Of a stretch of DNA of 64,000 nt, positions 43,140 to 52,121 are shown in pieces. The notes under the pieces are model-generated. The model was not told the origin of the DNA. It saw only the letters and a program-made list of their open reading frames with translations, and ran no database searches. A program made the position numbers and the translations under genes. Location: NCBI GenBank assembly GCA_963748485.1, contig CAVVJF010000013.1:1-64000 (forward strand), read 5' to 3'. The stretch comes from DASRWT01 sp963748485 (GTDB taxonomy: Bacteria > Methylomirabilota > Methylomirabilia > Rokubacteriales > CSP1-6). Position 1 is the first letter of the stretch. Every line of letters begins with the position of its first letter.

Positions 43140-43144
43140 CGCCG

Positions 43145-45169
43145 TTGTTCACGCTGGCCTCCGACTACTCGCCCGCGGGCGATCAGCCGCGCGCGATCGA
43201 CCGCCTGAGCGACCTCGTCCGCAGCGGGGATTCGCACAGCGTGCTCCTCGGCATCACCGGCAGCGGCAAGACCTTCACCCTCGCCAACGTGATCAGCCGG
43301 CTCCAGCGCCCCGCCCTCGTGATCTCGCCCAACAAGACCCTCGCCGCCCAGCTCTATGGCGAGTTCAAGTCGTTCTTCCCGGAGTCGGCGGTGGAATACT
43401 TCGTCTCGTACTACGACTACTACCAGCCCGAGGCATACATCCCGCAGTCCGACACGTATATCGAGAAGGACGCCCTCATCAACGACGAGATCGACCGCAT
43501 GCGCCACTCCGCGACCACGTCGCTCTTTGAGCGCCGCGACGTGGTGATCGTGGCGTCGGTATCGTGCATCTACGGCATCGGGGAGCCCGAGACCTACCGG
43601 GGCATGCACGTGAGCGTGGAGACGGGGCAGGTGGTGAGCCGCGACGCCCTCGTGCGCGACCTCGTGTCCATCCAGTACGAGCGGAACGACTACGACTTCC
43701 GGCGGGGGACCTTCCGGGTGCGGGGCGACGTGGTCGAAGTGTTCCCCGCCGCCGCCGAGTCCGAGGCCCTGCGCATCGAGCTGTTCGGCGATAGCGTGGA
43801 CCGGATCGTCACCCTGGACCCGCTGAAGGGCGCCACCACCGGCGTGGTGCCGGCCGCCCGCATCTACCCGGCCAGCCACTACGTGACGCCGGCCGACCAG
43901 GTGGAGCGCGCCATCACCGGCGTCCACGAGGAGCTGCGCGAGCGCCTCGCCTTCTTCCGCGGCCGGGGCCGGCTTCTCGAGGCGCAGCGACTCGAGCAGC
44001 GCACGCTCTTCGACGTGGAGATGCTGCGCGAGATCGGCTACTGCCACGGCATCGAGAACTACTCGCGGCACCTCGCCGGCCGCAAGCCCGGACAGAGCCC
44101 GGCCACCCTCATGAACTACCTGCCCAAGGAGGCCCTCGTCATCATCGACGAGTCGCACGTGACGGTGCCGCAGATCCGCGGCATGTACGCGGGCGACCGC
44201 TCCCGCAAGGAAGCCCTGGTGGAGTACGGGTTCCGGCTTCCCTCGGCGTTCGACAACCGGCCGCTCACCTTCGAGGAGTTCCGCGCGGTGGTGGGGCAGG
44301 TGCTCTACGTCTCCGCCACGCCCGGAGCGTACGAGCTGGAGCGCGCGGGCGGGGTGCGGGAGGCGCCGGGGCGGCCTTACGCGGGGGGGGCCGTGGCCGA
44401 GCAGATCATCCGGCCGACCGGCCTCATGGATCCGAAGATCACCGTGCGCCCCGCCTCCGTTCAGGTGGACGACCTCATGGCGGAGGTGCGGGCGCGCGCG
44501 GAGCGGGCCGAGCGCGTGCTCATCACCACCCTCACCAAGCGGATGGCCGAGGATCTCACCGAGTACTACCAGCAGAACGGCCTGCGCGTGCGCTACCTGC
44601 ACTCTGACATCGACACGCTCGACCGGGTGGCGGTGATCCGCGACCTCCGGCTCGGCAAGTTCGACGCCCTCGTCGGGATCAACCTCCTCCGCGAGGGGCT
44701 GGACCTGCCCGAGGTGTCCCTGGTGGGGATTTTGGACGCCGACAAGGAGGGCTATCTCCGCTCGGCCACCTCGCTCATCCAGACGGCGGGCCGCGCCGCT
44801 CGCCATGTCAACGGCGAGGTGCTCATGTACGCGGACCGGGTGACCGGCTCCATGCGAGAGGCCATCGCGGAGACGGAGCGGCGCCGCGCCGCTCAGGCCG
44901 TCTATAATACCGAGCACGGCATCACGCCGGAGACCGTGCGCAAGTCCATCCGCGAACTGCTCGACACGGTGTCCGAGCGCGACTACTACACGGTGCCGGT
45001 GCCCGAGACGAAGGAGGCCGTGCCGGAGTCGCCGGCGGCGCTCGCCAAGCAAATCGCCGAGCTGGAAGCGGCCATGAAGGAGGCGGCGCGCCGCCTCGAC
45101 TTCGAGCGGGCGGCCGAGCTGCGCGATCGGGTCAAGGCGCTACGGCGGATCGAGATCGGCGTGCGCTGA
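43145..45169 (+). CDS. uvrB: Excinuclease ABC subunit B
   Basis: Damage-verifying helicase-like subunit of nucleotide excision repair, 674 residues. Walker A GITGSGKT (about 38-45); the DNA-clamping beta-hairpin YYQPEAYIPQSDTYIEKDA (about 92-112); helicase motif II DESH; motif V-VI region LREGLDLPEVSLVGILDADKEG (given by its first part LREGLDLPEVSLV) and QTAGRAARH. The C-terminal UVR motif that binds UvrC is ELEAAMKEAARRLDFERAAE, ending near residue 668. The TTG start lies 5 bp after the HNH stop and gives the expected FTLASDYSPAGDQP N-terminus. Confidence 0.98.
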   Translation: MFTLASDYSPAGDQPRAIDRLSDLVRSGDSHSVLLGITGSGKTFTLANVISRLQRPALVISPNKTLAAQLYGEFKSFFPESAVEYFVSYYDYYQPEAYIPQSDTYIEKDALINDEIDRMRHSATTSLFERRDVVIVASVSCIYGIGEPETYRGMHVSVETGQVVSRDALVRDLVSIQYERNDYDFRRGTFRVRGDVVEVFPAAAESEALRIELFGDSVDRIVTLDPLKGATTGVVPAARIYPASHYVTPADQVERAITGVHEELRERLAFFRGRGRLLEAQRLEQRTLFDVEMLREIGYCHGIENYSRHLAGRKPGQSPATLMNYLPKEALVIIDESHVTVPQIRGMYAGDRSRKEALVEYGFRLPSAFDNRPLTFEEFRAVVGQVLYVSATPGAYELERAGGVREAPGRPYAGGAVAEQIIRPTGLMDPKITVRPASVQVDDLMAEVRARAERAERVLITTLTKRMAEDLTEYYQQNGLRVRYLHSDIDTLDRVAVIRDLRLGKFDALVGINLLREGLDLPEVSLVGILDADKEGYLRSATSLIQTAGRAARHVNGEVLMYADRVTGSMREAIAETERRRAAQAVYNTEHGITPETVRKSIRELLDTVSERDYYTVPVPETKEAVPESPAALAKQIAELEAAMKEAARRLDFERAAELRDRVKALRRIEIGVR

Positions 45170-45181
45170 GGTGGGGGCCCA

Positions 45182-45400
45182 GTGGGGGCGTTGAAGTGGG
45201 TCCTCGTCTTCTTCGCGGTGCTCTCGCTCGGGCTGGTGGTGCTCACGAAGGTCATAACATTCCTCGACCCGCCGCGGCCCGGCCGCCCGCGCGGCCCAAT
45301 GCTCCGCCGCGCCGAGCGGGCCCTGCGCTGGAGCGTCATCGTCCCCATCGTCCTCGGCCTCGCCATTCTCACCGTCACCCTGCTGCAGGGTAGTCCCTGA
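45182..45400 (+). CDS. Small two-helix membrane protein
   Basis: 72 residues with two membrane helices (about residues 5-23 and 48-68) joined by a basic, proline-rich loop (DPPRPGRPRGPMLRRAERAL). No family recognised. GTG start 12 bp after the uvrB stop, so it probably sits on the uvrB transcript. Coding is supported by the clean hydrophobic pattern and by the absence of better frames. Confidence 0.5.
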   Translation: MGALKWVLVFFAVLSLGLVVLTKVITFLDPPRPGRPRGPMLRRAERALRWSVIVPIVLGLAILTVTLLQGSP

Positions 45401-45404
45401 CGCG

Positions 45405-45716
45405 GCGTCCCCGCCCAACCGGCCTCGCTCCGCTCGGCAAGGCATTACGTATCCGCTCGCCTCGCCTCCGGCTGCGGCTCGCCATGCACCAACCGGCCTC
45501 GCTGCGCTCGGCAGGCACTACGTATCCGCTCGCCTCGCCTCCGGCTGCGGGGACCTGGCCGTTCTTGCACTGCCCTCGCTCCGCTCGGGAACCCATCATG
45601 TATCCGCTCGCCTCGCCTCCGGCTGCGGGGACCTGGCCGTTCTTGCACTGCCCTCGCTCCGCTCGGGAACCCATCATGTATCCGCTCGCCTCGCCTCCGG
45701 CTGCGGCTCGCCATAC
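45405..45716 (-). repeat. Intergenic tandem repeat array between uvrB and uvrC
   Basis: Four copies of a core, GTATCCGCTCGCCTCGCCTC and the following CGGCTGCGG, start at 45449, 45522, 45600 and 45678, giving periods of 73, 78 and 78 bp. The last two 78-bp units are essentially identical. Read on the minus strand, the unit contains GGCGAGCCGCAGCC and GAGGCGAGCGGATAC followed by CCCGAGCGGAGCGAGGG, the same family as the xer minisatellite and the leuS-lptE spacer. This covers the 325 bp without a gene between 45401 and 45725; no protein-coding signal is seen in it. Confidence 0.85.
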
Positions 45717-45719
45717 AAT
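45714..45719 (+). promoter_or_regulatory. -10-like TACAAT 6 nt before the uvrC start (leaderless)
   Basis: TACAAT lies exactly 6 nt before the GTG at 45726, immediately behind the repeat array, so the array would form the -35 and upstream region. No Shine-Dalgarno is present. Confidence 0.5.
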
Positions 45720-45725
45720 AGCCAC

Positions 45726-47561
45726 GTGGCCCTTCAGGAAAAGCTCGAGCAGCTTCCCGACCGGCCGGGGGTGTACCTCTACAAGGACGCCAAGGCCCAG
45801 ATCATCTATGTCGGCAAGGCCGCCTCCCTGCGCAGCCGCGTCCGCTCGTACTTCCAGGATTCCCGCGCGCGCGATCCCAAGACGGACGCGCTGGTGGTGC
45901 AGATCCGCGACCTGGACGTGATCGTGACCGCCAACGAGCTGGAGGCGATGATCCTGGAGTCGAACCTCGTCAAGAAGCATCGCCCCCGTTACAACATCAT
46001 CCTGCGCGACGACAAGCACTATCCCTTCCTCAAGCTGACCACCACCGAAGCGTTTCCCAGGTTGGTGGTCGCGCGCCGGGTGCAGCGGGACGGGGACGCG
46101 TACTTCGGCCCGTTCTACCCCGCCACCGCCATGCGGGAGACTTTGCGATTGGTGCGGCAGTTGTTCCCCCTTCGGACCTGCCGCATCAAGATCGACGGCA
46201 CGCTGCCCCGCGCGTGCATCCAGTACTTCATCCACCGCTGCAACGCGCCCTGCACGGGGGCGGAGACGCCCGAGGGCTACGCGCGGACGGTGGCGGAGGT
46301 GCAGCGGTTCCTCGAGGGCAAGGACGACGACCTCGTGAAGGAGCTGACCCGGCAGATGGAGACGGCGGCGGCAGAGACGCACTTCGAGCAGGCGGCGGTG
46401 CTGCGGGACCGCATCCAGGCGCTGAACACCGTGCGCGAGCGGCAGCGGATCATCTCCACGGAGGAGACCGACCAGGACATCATCGGGCTGGTGCGGCAGG
46501 GCTCGGAGGCGTGCGTCCAGCTGTTCTTCGTCCGGAAGGGCCGGCTGCTGGGGCGCGAGTCGTTCTTCTTCGATCGGATCGCCGCGGAGAGCGACGGGGA
46601 GATCCTCTCCGCGTTCGTGCGCCAGTTCTATGCCCGCAGCGTGGTGCCCGCGCTCGAGCTCCTCCTCTCCACCGACATCGCGGAGTCCGACCTCGTGCTC
46701 GAGTGGCTGCGGCAGCGGCGAGGGGGGCGGGTGGAGGTGGTCGCGCCCCAGCGGGGTCGGCGCCGTGAGCTGGTAGCGATGGCGGAGGAGAACGCGGCCC
46801 TCGCACTGCAGAGCCACCTCCTGTCCAAGACGGACCGCCACCAGGCGGTCCGCGAGGAGCTTCAGCGCGCGCTCGGGCTCGCCGAGCCCCCCGACCGCAT
46901 CGAGTGCTTTGACATCTCCACCATCCAGGGGAGCGACACGGTGGCCTCGATGGTGGTGTGGCAGGGCGGGGACATGAAGAAGGACGAGTACAAACGATTC
47001 AAGATCCGCACCGTCACCGGCACCGATGATTTCGCATCGATGCAGGAGGTGCTGACCCGGCGCTACGCGAAGGCCCTCGAAGCGGAGGGCCCACTGCCCG
47101 ACCTCATCCTCCTCGACGGGGGCCGCGGGCAGCTCAACGTCGGGGTGAAGGTCCTCGAGGACCTGGGGCTCGACTATCTGCCCATCGCCTCGCTCGCCAA
47201 GCGGGCGGAGGAGGTCTACACGCCCGAGCATCTGGCGCCCCTCGTCCTCGATCTGGGCTCGCCCGCGCTCATGGCGCTGCAGAAGATCCGCGACGAGGCG
47301 CACCGCTTCGCCATCACGTACCACAAGAAGGTGCGGCAGCGGCGCACCATCAGCTCCGAGCTGGATCGGATTCCGGGCGTGGGCCCGCGCGTGCGCACGA
47401 GCCTGCTCAAGACGCTGGGCTCCGCGCGCGGCGTCCGCGCCGCCACCGTGGCCGAGCTCGCGGCGGTGCCCACCGTGACGCCGAAGCTCGCGCAACGAAT
47501 CTACGATCATTTCCATCCACCGGCAGTGGTCGCGGAACCCCCGGCGCCGGTGGAGGGTTAA
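45726..47561 (+). CDS. uvrC: Excinuclease ABC subunit C
   Basis: Dual-incision nuclease of nucleotide excision repair, 611 residues. The N-terminal GIY-YIG domain (about 12-90) has GVYLYKDAKAQIIYVGKAAS; the UVR domain (about 200-235) contains METAAAETHFEQAAVLRDRI. The RNase H-like domain carries RIECFDISTIQGSDTVASMV with the catalytic Asp and LILLDGGRGQLNVGV. The C-terminal tandem HhH is IPGVGPRVRTSLLKTLGS. Start GTG. Confidence 0.98.
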   Translation: MALQEKLEQLPDRPGVYLYKDAKAQIIYVGKAASLRSRVRSYFQDSRARDPKTDALVVQIRDLDVIVTANELEAMILESNLVKKHRPRYNIILRDDKHYPFLKLTTTEAFPRLVVARRVQRDGDAYFGPFYPATAMRETLRLVRQLFPLRTCRIKIDGTLPRACIQYFIHRCNAPCTGAETPEGYARTVAEVQRFLEGKDDDLVKELTRQMETAAAETHFEQAAVLRDRIQALNTVRERQRIISTEETDQDIIGLVRQGSEACVQLFFVRKGRLLGRESFFFDRIAAESDGEILSAFVRQFYARSVVPALELLLSTDIAESDLVLEWLRQRRGGRVEVVAPQRGRRRELVAMAEENAALALQSHLLSKTDRHQAVREELQRALGLAEPPDRIECFDISTIQGSDTVASMVVWQGGDMKKDEYKRFKIRTVTGTDDFASMQEVLTRRYAKALEAEGPLPDLILLDGGRGQLNVGVKVLEDLGLDYLPIASLAKRAEEVYTPEHLAPLVLDLGSPALMALQKIRDEAHRFAITYHKKVRQRRTISSELDRIPGVGPRVRTSLLKTLGSARGVRAATVAELAAVPTVTPKLAQRIYDHFHPPAVVAEPPAPVEG

Positions 47562-47599
47562 CACGAGGGGACACTCTCTCGAGAAGGGAGGTGACACGC

Positions 47600-47851
47600 A
47601 TGCTGAAGACGCTCCTGATCGCGGCGGCGATGGTCGCCGTCACCACCGGCCAGGCCCTGGCGTTTCAGTGCCCGCTACTGGTCAAGCAGATCCAGGACGC
47701 CACCGCGGGCAAGACGGACGCCGGCTCCGCCAAGGCGAACGAGCTTGCCGCCGAGGCCAAGAAGCTCCACGACGCCGGCAAGCACGCCGAGTCGGTGGCC
47801 AAGGCGGAAGAAGCCGCCAAGTCCATCAACCTCGCCCTCAAGAAGAAGTAG
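47600..47851 (+). CDS. Small secreted alanine/lysine-rich helical protein
   Basis: 83 residues: a signal peptide (about 1-22, TGQALAFQCP) and a mature helical part rich in Ala, Lys and Glu (AKANELAAEAKKLHDAGKHA, SVAKAEEAAKSINLALKKK). It is likely a small periplasmic protein; similar short proteins are annotated as hypothetical. ATG 47600 is chosen because GGGAGG is 6-7 nt upstream; a GTG at 47591 would overlap that ribosome binding site. A strong hairpin follows 19 bp after the stop. Confidence 0.75.
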   Translation: MLKTLLIAAAMVAVTTGQALAFQCPLLVKQIQDATAGKTDAGSAKANELAAEAKKLHDAGKHAESVAKAEEAAKSINLALKKK

Positions 47852-47869
47852 GCCGCAGTCGGCTCGTCC

Positions 47870-47906
47870 CCCCGGGGACCCCGGCGCGATCGCGGGGTCC
47901 CCGGGG
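47870..47906 (+). terminator. Strong hairpin, probable terminator
   Basis: A perfect 14-bp stem, CCCCGGGGACCCCG (47870-47883) pairing with 47893-47906, and a 9-nt loop, between the small secreted protein and leuS. Only a weak T-rich tract follows, as is common in high-GC genomes. It is nearly symmetrical and could act on both strands. Confidence 0.65.
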
Positions 47907-47915
47907 AGCCGTTCC

Positions 47916-47945
47916 TTGCGTCCCCCCTCGAAGTCGGCGTAAACT
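47916..47945 (+). promoter_or_regulatory. Candidate promoter for leuS (TTGCGT-N18-TAAACT)
   Basis: -35 TTGCGT (47916-47921) and -10 TAAACT (47940-47945), spacer 18 nt; the leuS ATG is 10 nt after the -10, so any leader is very short. Confidence 0.45.
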
Positions 47946-47955
47946 CAGCGAGAAT

Positions 47956-50469
47956 ATGACCAGCGACGATCGTCCCGAGCGGTATCCCTTCGCCGAGATC
48001 GAGGTGAAGTGGCAGAAGGCCTGGGAGGAGACCGCGCAGTTCCGCGCGACGGAGGATCCCGCCCGGCCCAAGTACTACTGCCTCGAGATGTTTCCGTATC
48101 CGTCGGGCCGCATCCACATGGGTCATGTGCGCGTCTACGCGATCGGCGATCTTCTCGCCCGCTACAAGTGGATGCGCGGGTTCAACGTGCTCCATCCCAT
48201 GGGCTGGGACGCCTTCGGGCTGCCCGCCGAGAACGCCGCCATCGACAACGGCGTGCACCCGGCGGTGTGGACCTACGAAAACATCACGAACATGCGCAGC
48301 CAGCTCCGCCGCATGGGCATCTCCTACGACTGGGACCGCGAGCTCGCCACCTGTGATCCCACGTACTACCGGTGGGAGCAGTTCATCTTCATCCGGATGC
48401 TCGAGCGGGGGCTCGCGTACAAGAAGCGCTCGACGGTGAACTGGTGCCCGTCGTGCCAGACCATTCTCGCCAACGAGCAGGTGGAGGCGGGGCGGTGCTG
48501 GCGCTGCGACTCCGAGGTGACGGCCAAGGAGATCGAGGGCTGGTTCTTCAAGATCACCCAGTACGCGGAGGAGTTGCTGGAGTGGTGCGATCGCCTCCCG
48601 GGCTGGCCCGAGCGCGTGCTCACCATGCAGCGGAACTGGATCGGCAAGAGCGAGGGCGCGGAGTTCGATCTGCCCGTTGTCGACAGTGCGGGACGCGCCA
48701 TCCGTATCTTCACCACGCGCCCGGACACCGCCTTCGGCATGACGTACGCCGTGCTCGCGCCCGAGCATCCCCTGGTGGACGCGCTCGTGACCGAGCCGGC
48801 GGAGCGCACGCGGGTCGATGAGTTCCGGAAGGACGTGTCGCGGGAGTCCGAGATCGAGCGGCTCGCCGCCGACCGGCCGAAACGGGGCCTCCGCCTCGCC
48901 GCCCGCGCGGTGAATCCCTTCACCGGGGGCGAGATCCCGCTCTTCCTCGCGGACTACGTGCTCATGGGATACGGGACCGGCGCGATCATGGCGGTGCCCG
49001 GTGAGGATCAGCGCGACTGGGACTTCGCCACGCAGAATGCGCTCCCCATCATCGCCACCGTGAAGCGGCCGGAGGGATGGCCGGATACCGAGGCCTACAC
49101 CGGCGACGGCGTGAAGATCAACTCGGGCTTCCTCGACGGGCTGCCCGTGCCGGAGGCCAAGCGGAAGGCCATCGACTGGCTCGTGGCCAAGGGACTGGGC
49201 GAGTCGAAGGTGAACTACCGCCTGCGTGACTGGGGCATCAGCCGGCAGCGCTACTGGGGCGCGCCCATTCCCGTCCTCTACTGTCCGAAGGACGGCATGG
49301 TGCCCGAGCGCGACGATCGCCTCCCGGTGGTGCTCCCCGAGGACGTGCAGATCAGCGGCAAGGGCGGCTCGCCGCTCGCCGAGGTCGCGCAGTTCGTCAA
49401 TGCCCGGTGCCCCCGGTGCGACGGCCCTGCGAAGCGCGAGACCGACACCATGGACACCTTCGTGGAGTCGTCCTGGTACTTCCTGCGCTACTGCTCGCCT
49501 CGCTATGAGGGCGGGATGTTCGAGGGGAAGGCCGCCGCCTATTGGATGCCGGTGGATCAGTACATCGGCGGCATCGAGCATGCCGTGCTCCACCTCCTGT
49601 ACGCCCGCTTCTACACGAAGGTGCTCCGCGACATGGGCATGACCGCCGCCGACGAGCCCTTTCGGGCGCTGCTCTCGCAGGGGATGGTCATCAAGGATGG
49701 TGCCAAGATGTCGAAGTCGAAGGGCAACGTGGTGGACCCCGACGAGCTCATCCGCCGCTACGGCGCCGACACCGCCCGGCTCTTCTCGCTCTTCGCGGCC
49801 CCGCCCGAGAAGGACCTCGACTGGAACGACCGCGGCGTGGAGGGCGCCTCGCGGTTCCTGAACCGCATGTGGCGCTTCGTCCACGGCCACCTCGCCGAGC
49901 TGCGTCTCCCCGCGCGGGCGGCCCCGCCCGGGGACGCCGGGGCCTACTCCGACGCGGGGCGCGCCTTCCGCCGGACCATTCACGAAACCATCGCGCGGGT
50001 GACCGAGGACATTGACAAGGACTTCCACTTCAACACCGCCATCAGCGCGGTGATGGAGCTGGTCAACGCGCTGCACGACTTCGATCGCGATTCCATGGAC
50101 ACCGTGGGCGCGGCGGAGCGGCAGGGGCTGCTTCGCGAGGCGGTGGAGGCGATGCTCCTGCTCCTCGGCCCCGTGACCCCGCACATCGCCGAGGAGCTGT
50201 GGAGCGCGCTCGGCCACCGCGAGAGCCTCTTCCGCCAGCGGTGGCCCGTCGCCGATCCCGCGGCGCTGCAGCGGGATGAGGTGGTGATCATCGTCCAGGT
50301 GGACGGCCGCGTGCGCAGCCGCCTGATTGTGGACGTTGCCGCCGCCGAGCGCGAGATCCAGGACCGAGCGCTCGCCGACGAGAAGGTGCGCCAGTGGTTG
50401 GATGGCCGCCAGGTGGCCAAGGTCGTCGTCGTCCCCGGCCGCCTCGTCAACGTGGTCACGCGCACTTGA
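47956..50469 (+). CDS. leuS: Leucyl-tRNA synthetase
   Basis: Charges tRNA-Leu; 837 residues, normal for bacterial LeuRS. The class I signature is PYPSGRIHMGH (H-x-G-H form, about residues 43-53), and the second signature KMSKSKGNVVDPD is near residue 582. The CP1 editing domain includes TTRPDTAFGMTY and YGTGAIMAVPGEDQRDWDF, with the editing-site T-rich and D residues. Zn-type cysteines appear in NWCPSCQTILANEQ with CWRCD and in ARCPRCDG. The anticodon and C-terminal domains follow. The order leuS-lptE-holA is the same as in E. coli. Confidence 0.98.
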   Translation: MTSDDRPERYPFAEIEVKWQKAWEETAQFRATEDPARPKYYCLEMFPYPSGRIHMGHVRVYAIGDLLARYKWMRGFNVLHPMGWDAFGLPAENAAIDNGVHPAVWTYENITNMRSQLRRMGISYDWDRELATCDPTYYRWEQFIFIRMLERGLAYKKRSTVNWCPSCQTILANEQVEAGRCWRCDSEVTAKEIEGWFFKITQYAEELLEWCDRLPGWPERVLTMQRNWIGKSEGAEFDLPVVDSAGRAIRIFTTRPDTAFGMTYAVLAPEHPLVDALVTEPAERTRVDEFRKDVSRESEIERLAADRPKRGLRLAARAVNPFTGGEIPLFLADYVLMGYGTGAIMAVPGEDQRDWDFATQNALPIIATVKRPEGWPDTEAYTGDGVKINSGFLDGLPVPEAKRKAIDWLVAKGLGESKVNYRLRDWGISRQRYWGAPIPVLYCPKDGMVPERDDRLPVVLPEDVQISGKGGSPLAEVAQFVNARCPRCDGPAKRETDTMDTFVESSWYFLRYCSPRYEGGMFEGKAAAYWMPVDQYIGGIEHAVLHLLYARFYTKVLRDMGMTAADEPFRALLSQGMVIKDGAKMSKSKGNVVDPDELIRRYGADTARLFSLFAAPPEKDLDWNDRGVEGASRFLNRMWRFVHGHLAELRLPARAAPPGDAGAYSDAGRAFRRTIHETIARVTEDIDKDFHFNTAISAVMELVNALHDFDRDSMDTVGAAERQGLLREAVEAMLLLLGPVTPHIAEELWSALGHRESLFRQRWPVADPAALQRDEVVIIVQVDGRVRSRLIVDVAAAEREIQDRALADEKVRQWLDGRQVAKVVVVPGRLVNVVTRT

Positions 50470-50472
50470 TGG

Positions 50473-50580
50473 GCGAGCCGCAGCCGAAGGCGAGGCGAGC
50501 GGATAGATGATGGGGTCCCGAGCGGAGCGAGGGCAGTCCAAGAACGGCCACGTCGCGCAGCCGAAAGCGAAGCGAGCAGA
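50473..50580 (+). repeat. Dispersed repeat copy in the leuS-lptE spacer
   Basis: Contains GGCGAGCCGCAGCCGAAGGC and GAGGCGAGCGGATAGATGATGG, then CCCGAGCGGAGCGAGGG, followed by a degenerate second copy (GCGCAGCCGAAAGCGAAGCG). It is the same family as the uvrB-uvrC array (opposite orientation) and the xer tail. It fills almost the entire gap and leaves no room for an ordinary ribosome binding site for lptE. Confidence 0.8.
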
Positions 50581-50583
50581 TCC

Positions 50584-51111
50584 ATGATCAGAAATGGCCT
50601 TCGCGTGGGGTCGGTGCTTGTCCTAATACTCGTCTTCACGGCTTTCACGCTCGCCGCCTGCGGCTACAGCACGAAGGGCAACCTGCCCAGCCACATCAAG
50701 TCGGTCGCGGTGCCCATCTTCAAGAACAAGACGCGGGAGCCCGCGGTGGAGAACACGATCACCGCCGCCGTGGTCAACGCGTTCACCACCAGCGGCAAGC
50801 TCAAGGTGGTTCCCAGAGACCAGGCGGATTCCATCCTCGAGGGCGAGGTGGTGGGCTACGAGGTCGAGACGGTCTCCGTGGACCAGCGCATCCAGGCGCG
50901 TCAGTACCGGCTGGTGGTGACCCTCAACCTGCAGTTCCGCGATACCCGCGAGGGCGGCATGCTGTTCCGGCAGGAGGGCCTGCAGGAGCGCGCGGACTTC
51001 GCGGTGCCCGGCGATGTCGCGAGAACCATCAGCCGCGAGGAGGGGGCGGTGCGCCAGGCCGCCGTGGAGATCGGGCGCCGAATCGTGAACCTGGTGATCG
51101 ACCGGTTCTAG
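50584..51111 (+). CDS. lptE: LPS-assembly lipoprotein LptE-like
   Basis: 175-residue outer-membrane lipoprotein. The signal ends in a lipobox, LAAC (lipidated Cys26), and is followed by GYSTKGNLPSHIKSVAVPIF and KNKTREPAVENTITAAVVNA, typical of the LptE/RlpB family in non-enteric bacteria. LptE plugs the LptD barrel that inserts LPS; the remaining Lpt and Kdo genes are at the right edge of this window. Lying between leuS and holA is the conserved context. No Shine-Dalgarno is seen; the start abuts a repeat. Confidence 0.88.
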   Translation: MIRNGLRVGSVLVLILVFTAFTLAACGYSTKGNLPSHIKSVAVPIFKNKTREPAVENTITAAVVNAFTTSGKLKVVPRDQADSILEGEVVGYEVETVSVDQRIQARQYRLVVTLNLQFRDTREGGMLFRQEGLQERADFAVPGDVARTISREEGAVRQAAVEIGRRIVNLVIDRF

Positions 51112-51125
51112 TGGGCGAGCCCTGA

Positions 51126-52121
51126 ATGGACTACGGGGGGCTCCTCCGCGCGGCGGAGGCGGGCCGCGTGCCGTCGGTGGTCCTCGTCCACGGCGCCGAG
51201 CCCGTCCTCCTCGAGGACGTGGTCGCGGCGCTGTCGCGCGCGCTGTTTCCCGATCCCGGCGCGGCCGCGCTCGCACGCGAGGTGATGGACGCCCGCGAGG
51301 CGGGGACCGACGCCATCGTGCGCTCGGCGCTCACGCTGCCGTTCCTCGCCGAGCGACGGCTCGTGATCGCGCGGGGGGTGGAGACGCTCACCGCCAAGAC
51401 CGGCGAGTCCCTCGTCGCCTACGTCGGCGCACCCAATGCCAGCACGGTGCTCCTGCTCCTCGCTGGCGTCGAGCTGGGCGCCGGGCACTGGCTCCTGCGG
51501 GCCTTGCCGCCTGCGGCGGTGGTGGCGCTGCCGCGGCCCACGGGCCGCGCGCTCGTGACCTGGCTTCGCGCGCGCGCAGGCGCGGCGGGTTACGAGCTCG
51601 GCGAGGACGCCGCCGCGCTGCTGGTCGAGCTCGTGGGGGACGACCTCACCGCGCTCGCGGGCGAGGTGCCCAAGGCCGCGCTCGCGGGCGGGCCGGACAA
51701 TCGCCGCGTGACCGCGCGCGAGGTGCACGCGGTGGTGGGTGCGCAGCGGCTGCGTCACGTCTTCGATCTCACGCGCGCGGTGCTCGCGCGCGACGTGGGC
51801 GGCGCCCAGGCCGTGCTCGGCGCACTCCTCGCCGCGGGCGAGGAGCCGCTCGCCGTGCTCGGCATGCTGGCCCGCGAGGCGCGCTCGGTCTGGCAGGCTC
51901 GCGAATGGCTGGGCCAGGGGCGCCGTGAGGACGAGGTGGCGCGGCTCCTGCGGCGTCCCCCGTCGGCGGCGGCCGCGGTGGTCGCGCTGGCCCGGTCGAT
52001 GCCCGATGGCGCGGCGGCGCGGCAGCTCGCGCGCTGCTGGGAGGTCGAGCGTCGGTTGAAGCTGGGCGGTGCGCCCCGCCCCGAGCTGGCCCTCCTCGTC
52101 GCGGATCTGTGCGCGGCGTGA
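51126..52121 (+). CDS. holA: DNA polymerase III subunit delta
   Basis: Clamp-loader subunit, 331 residues. N-terminal AAA+-like domain: VVLVHGAEPVLLEDVVAALS (about 18-37), then LTLPFLAERRLVIARGVETL. The middle domain has GYELGEDAAALLVELVGDDLTALAGEVPK (given by its conserved core LVELVGDDLTAL), and the collar domain ends with LKLGGAPRPELALLVADLC. The family's low conservation makes motif evidence modest, but length and the leuS-lptE-holA order are strong support. Its end overlaps the next gene by 13 bp. Confidence 0.9.
   Translation: MDYGGLLRAAEAGRVPSVVLVHGAEPVLLEDVVAALSRALFPDPGAAALAREVMDAREAGTDAIVRSALTLPFLAERRLVIARGVETLTAKTGESLVAYVGAPNASTVLLLLAGVELGAGHWLLRALPPAAVVALPRPTGRALVTWLRARAGAAGYELGEDAAALLVELVGDDLTALAGEVPKAALAGGPDNRRVTAREVHAVVGAQRLRHVFDLTRAVLARDVGGAQAVLGALLAAGEEPLAVLGMLAREARSVWQAREWLGQGRREDEVARLLRRPPSAAAAVVALARSMPDGAAARQLARCWEVERRLKLGGAPRPELALLVADLCAA

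Noticed and set aside
45449..45706. CRISPR array
   Set aside because: Units are 73-78 bp with almost no variable spacer, are related to other dispersed repeats, and no cas gene is near.
47665..50541. Long minus-strand open frame opposite leuS
   Set aside because: leuS is unmistakable on the plus strand and the antisense product has no recognisable motif.
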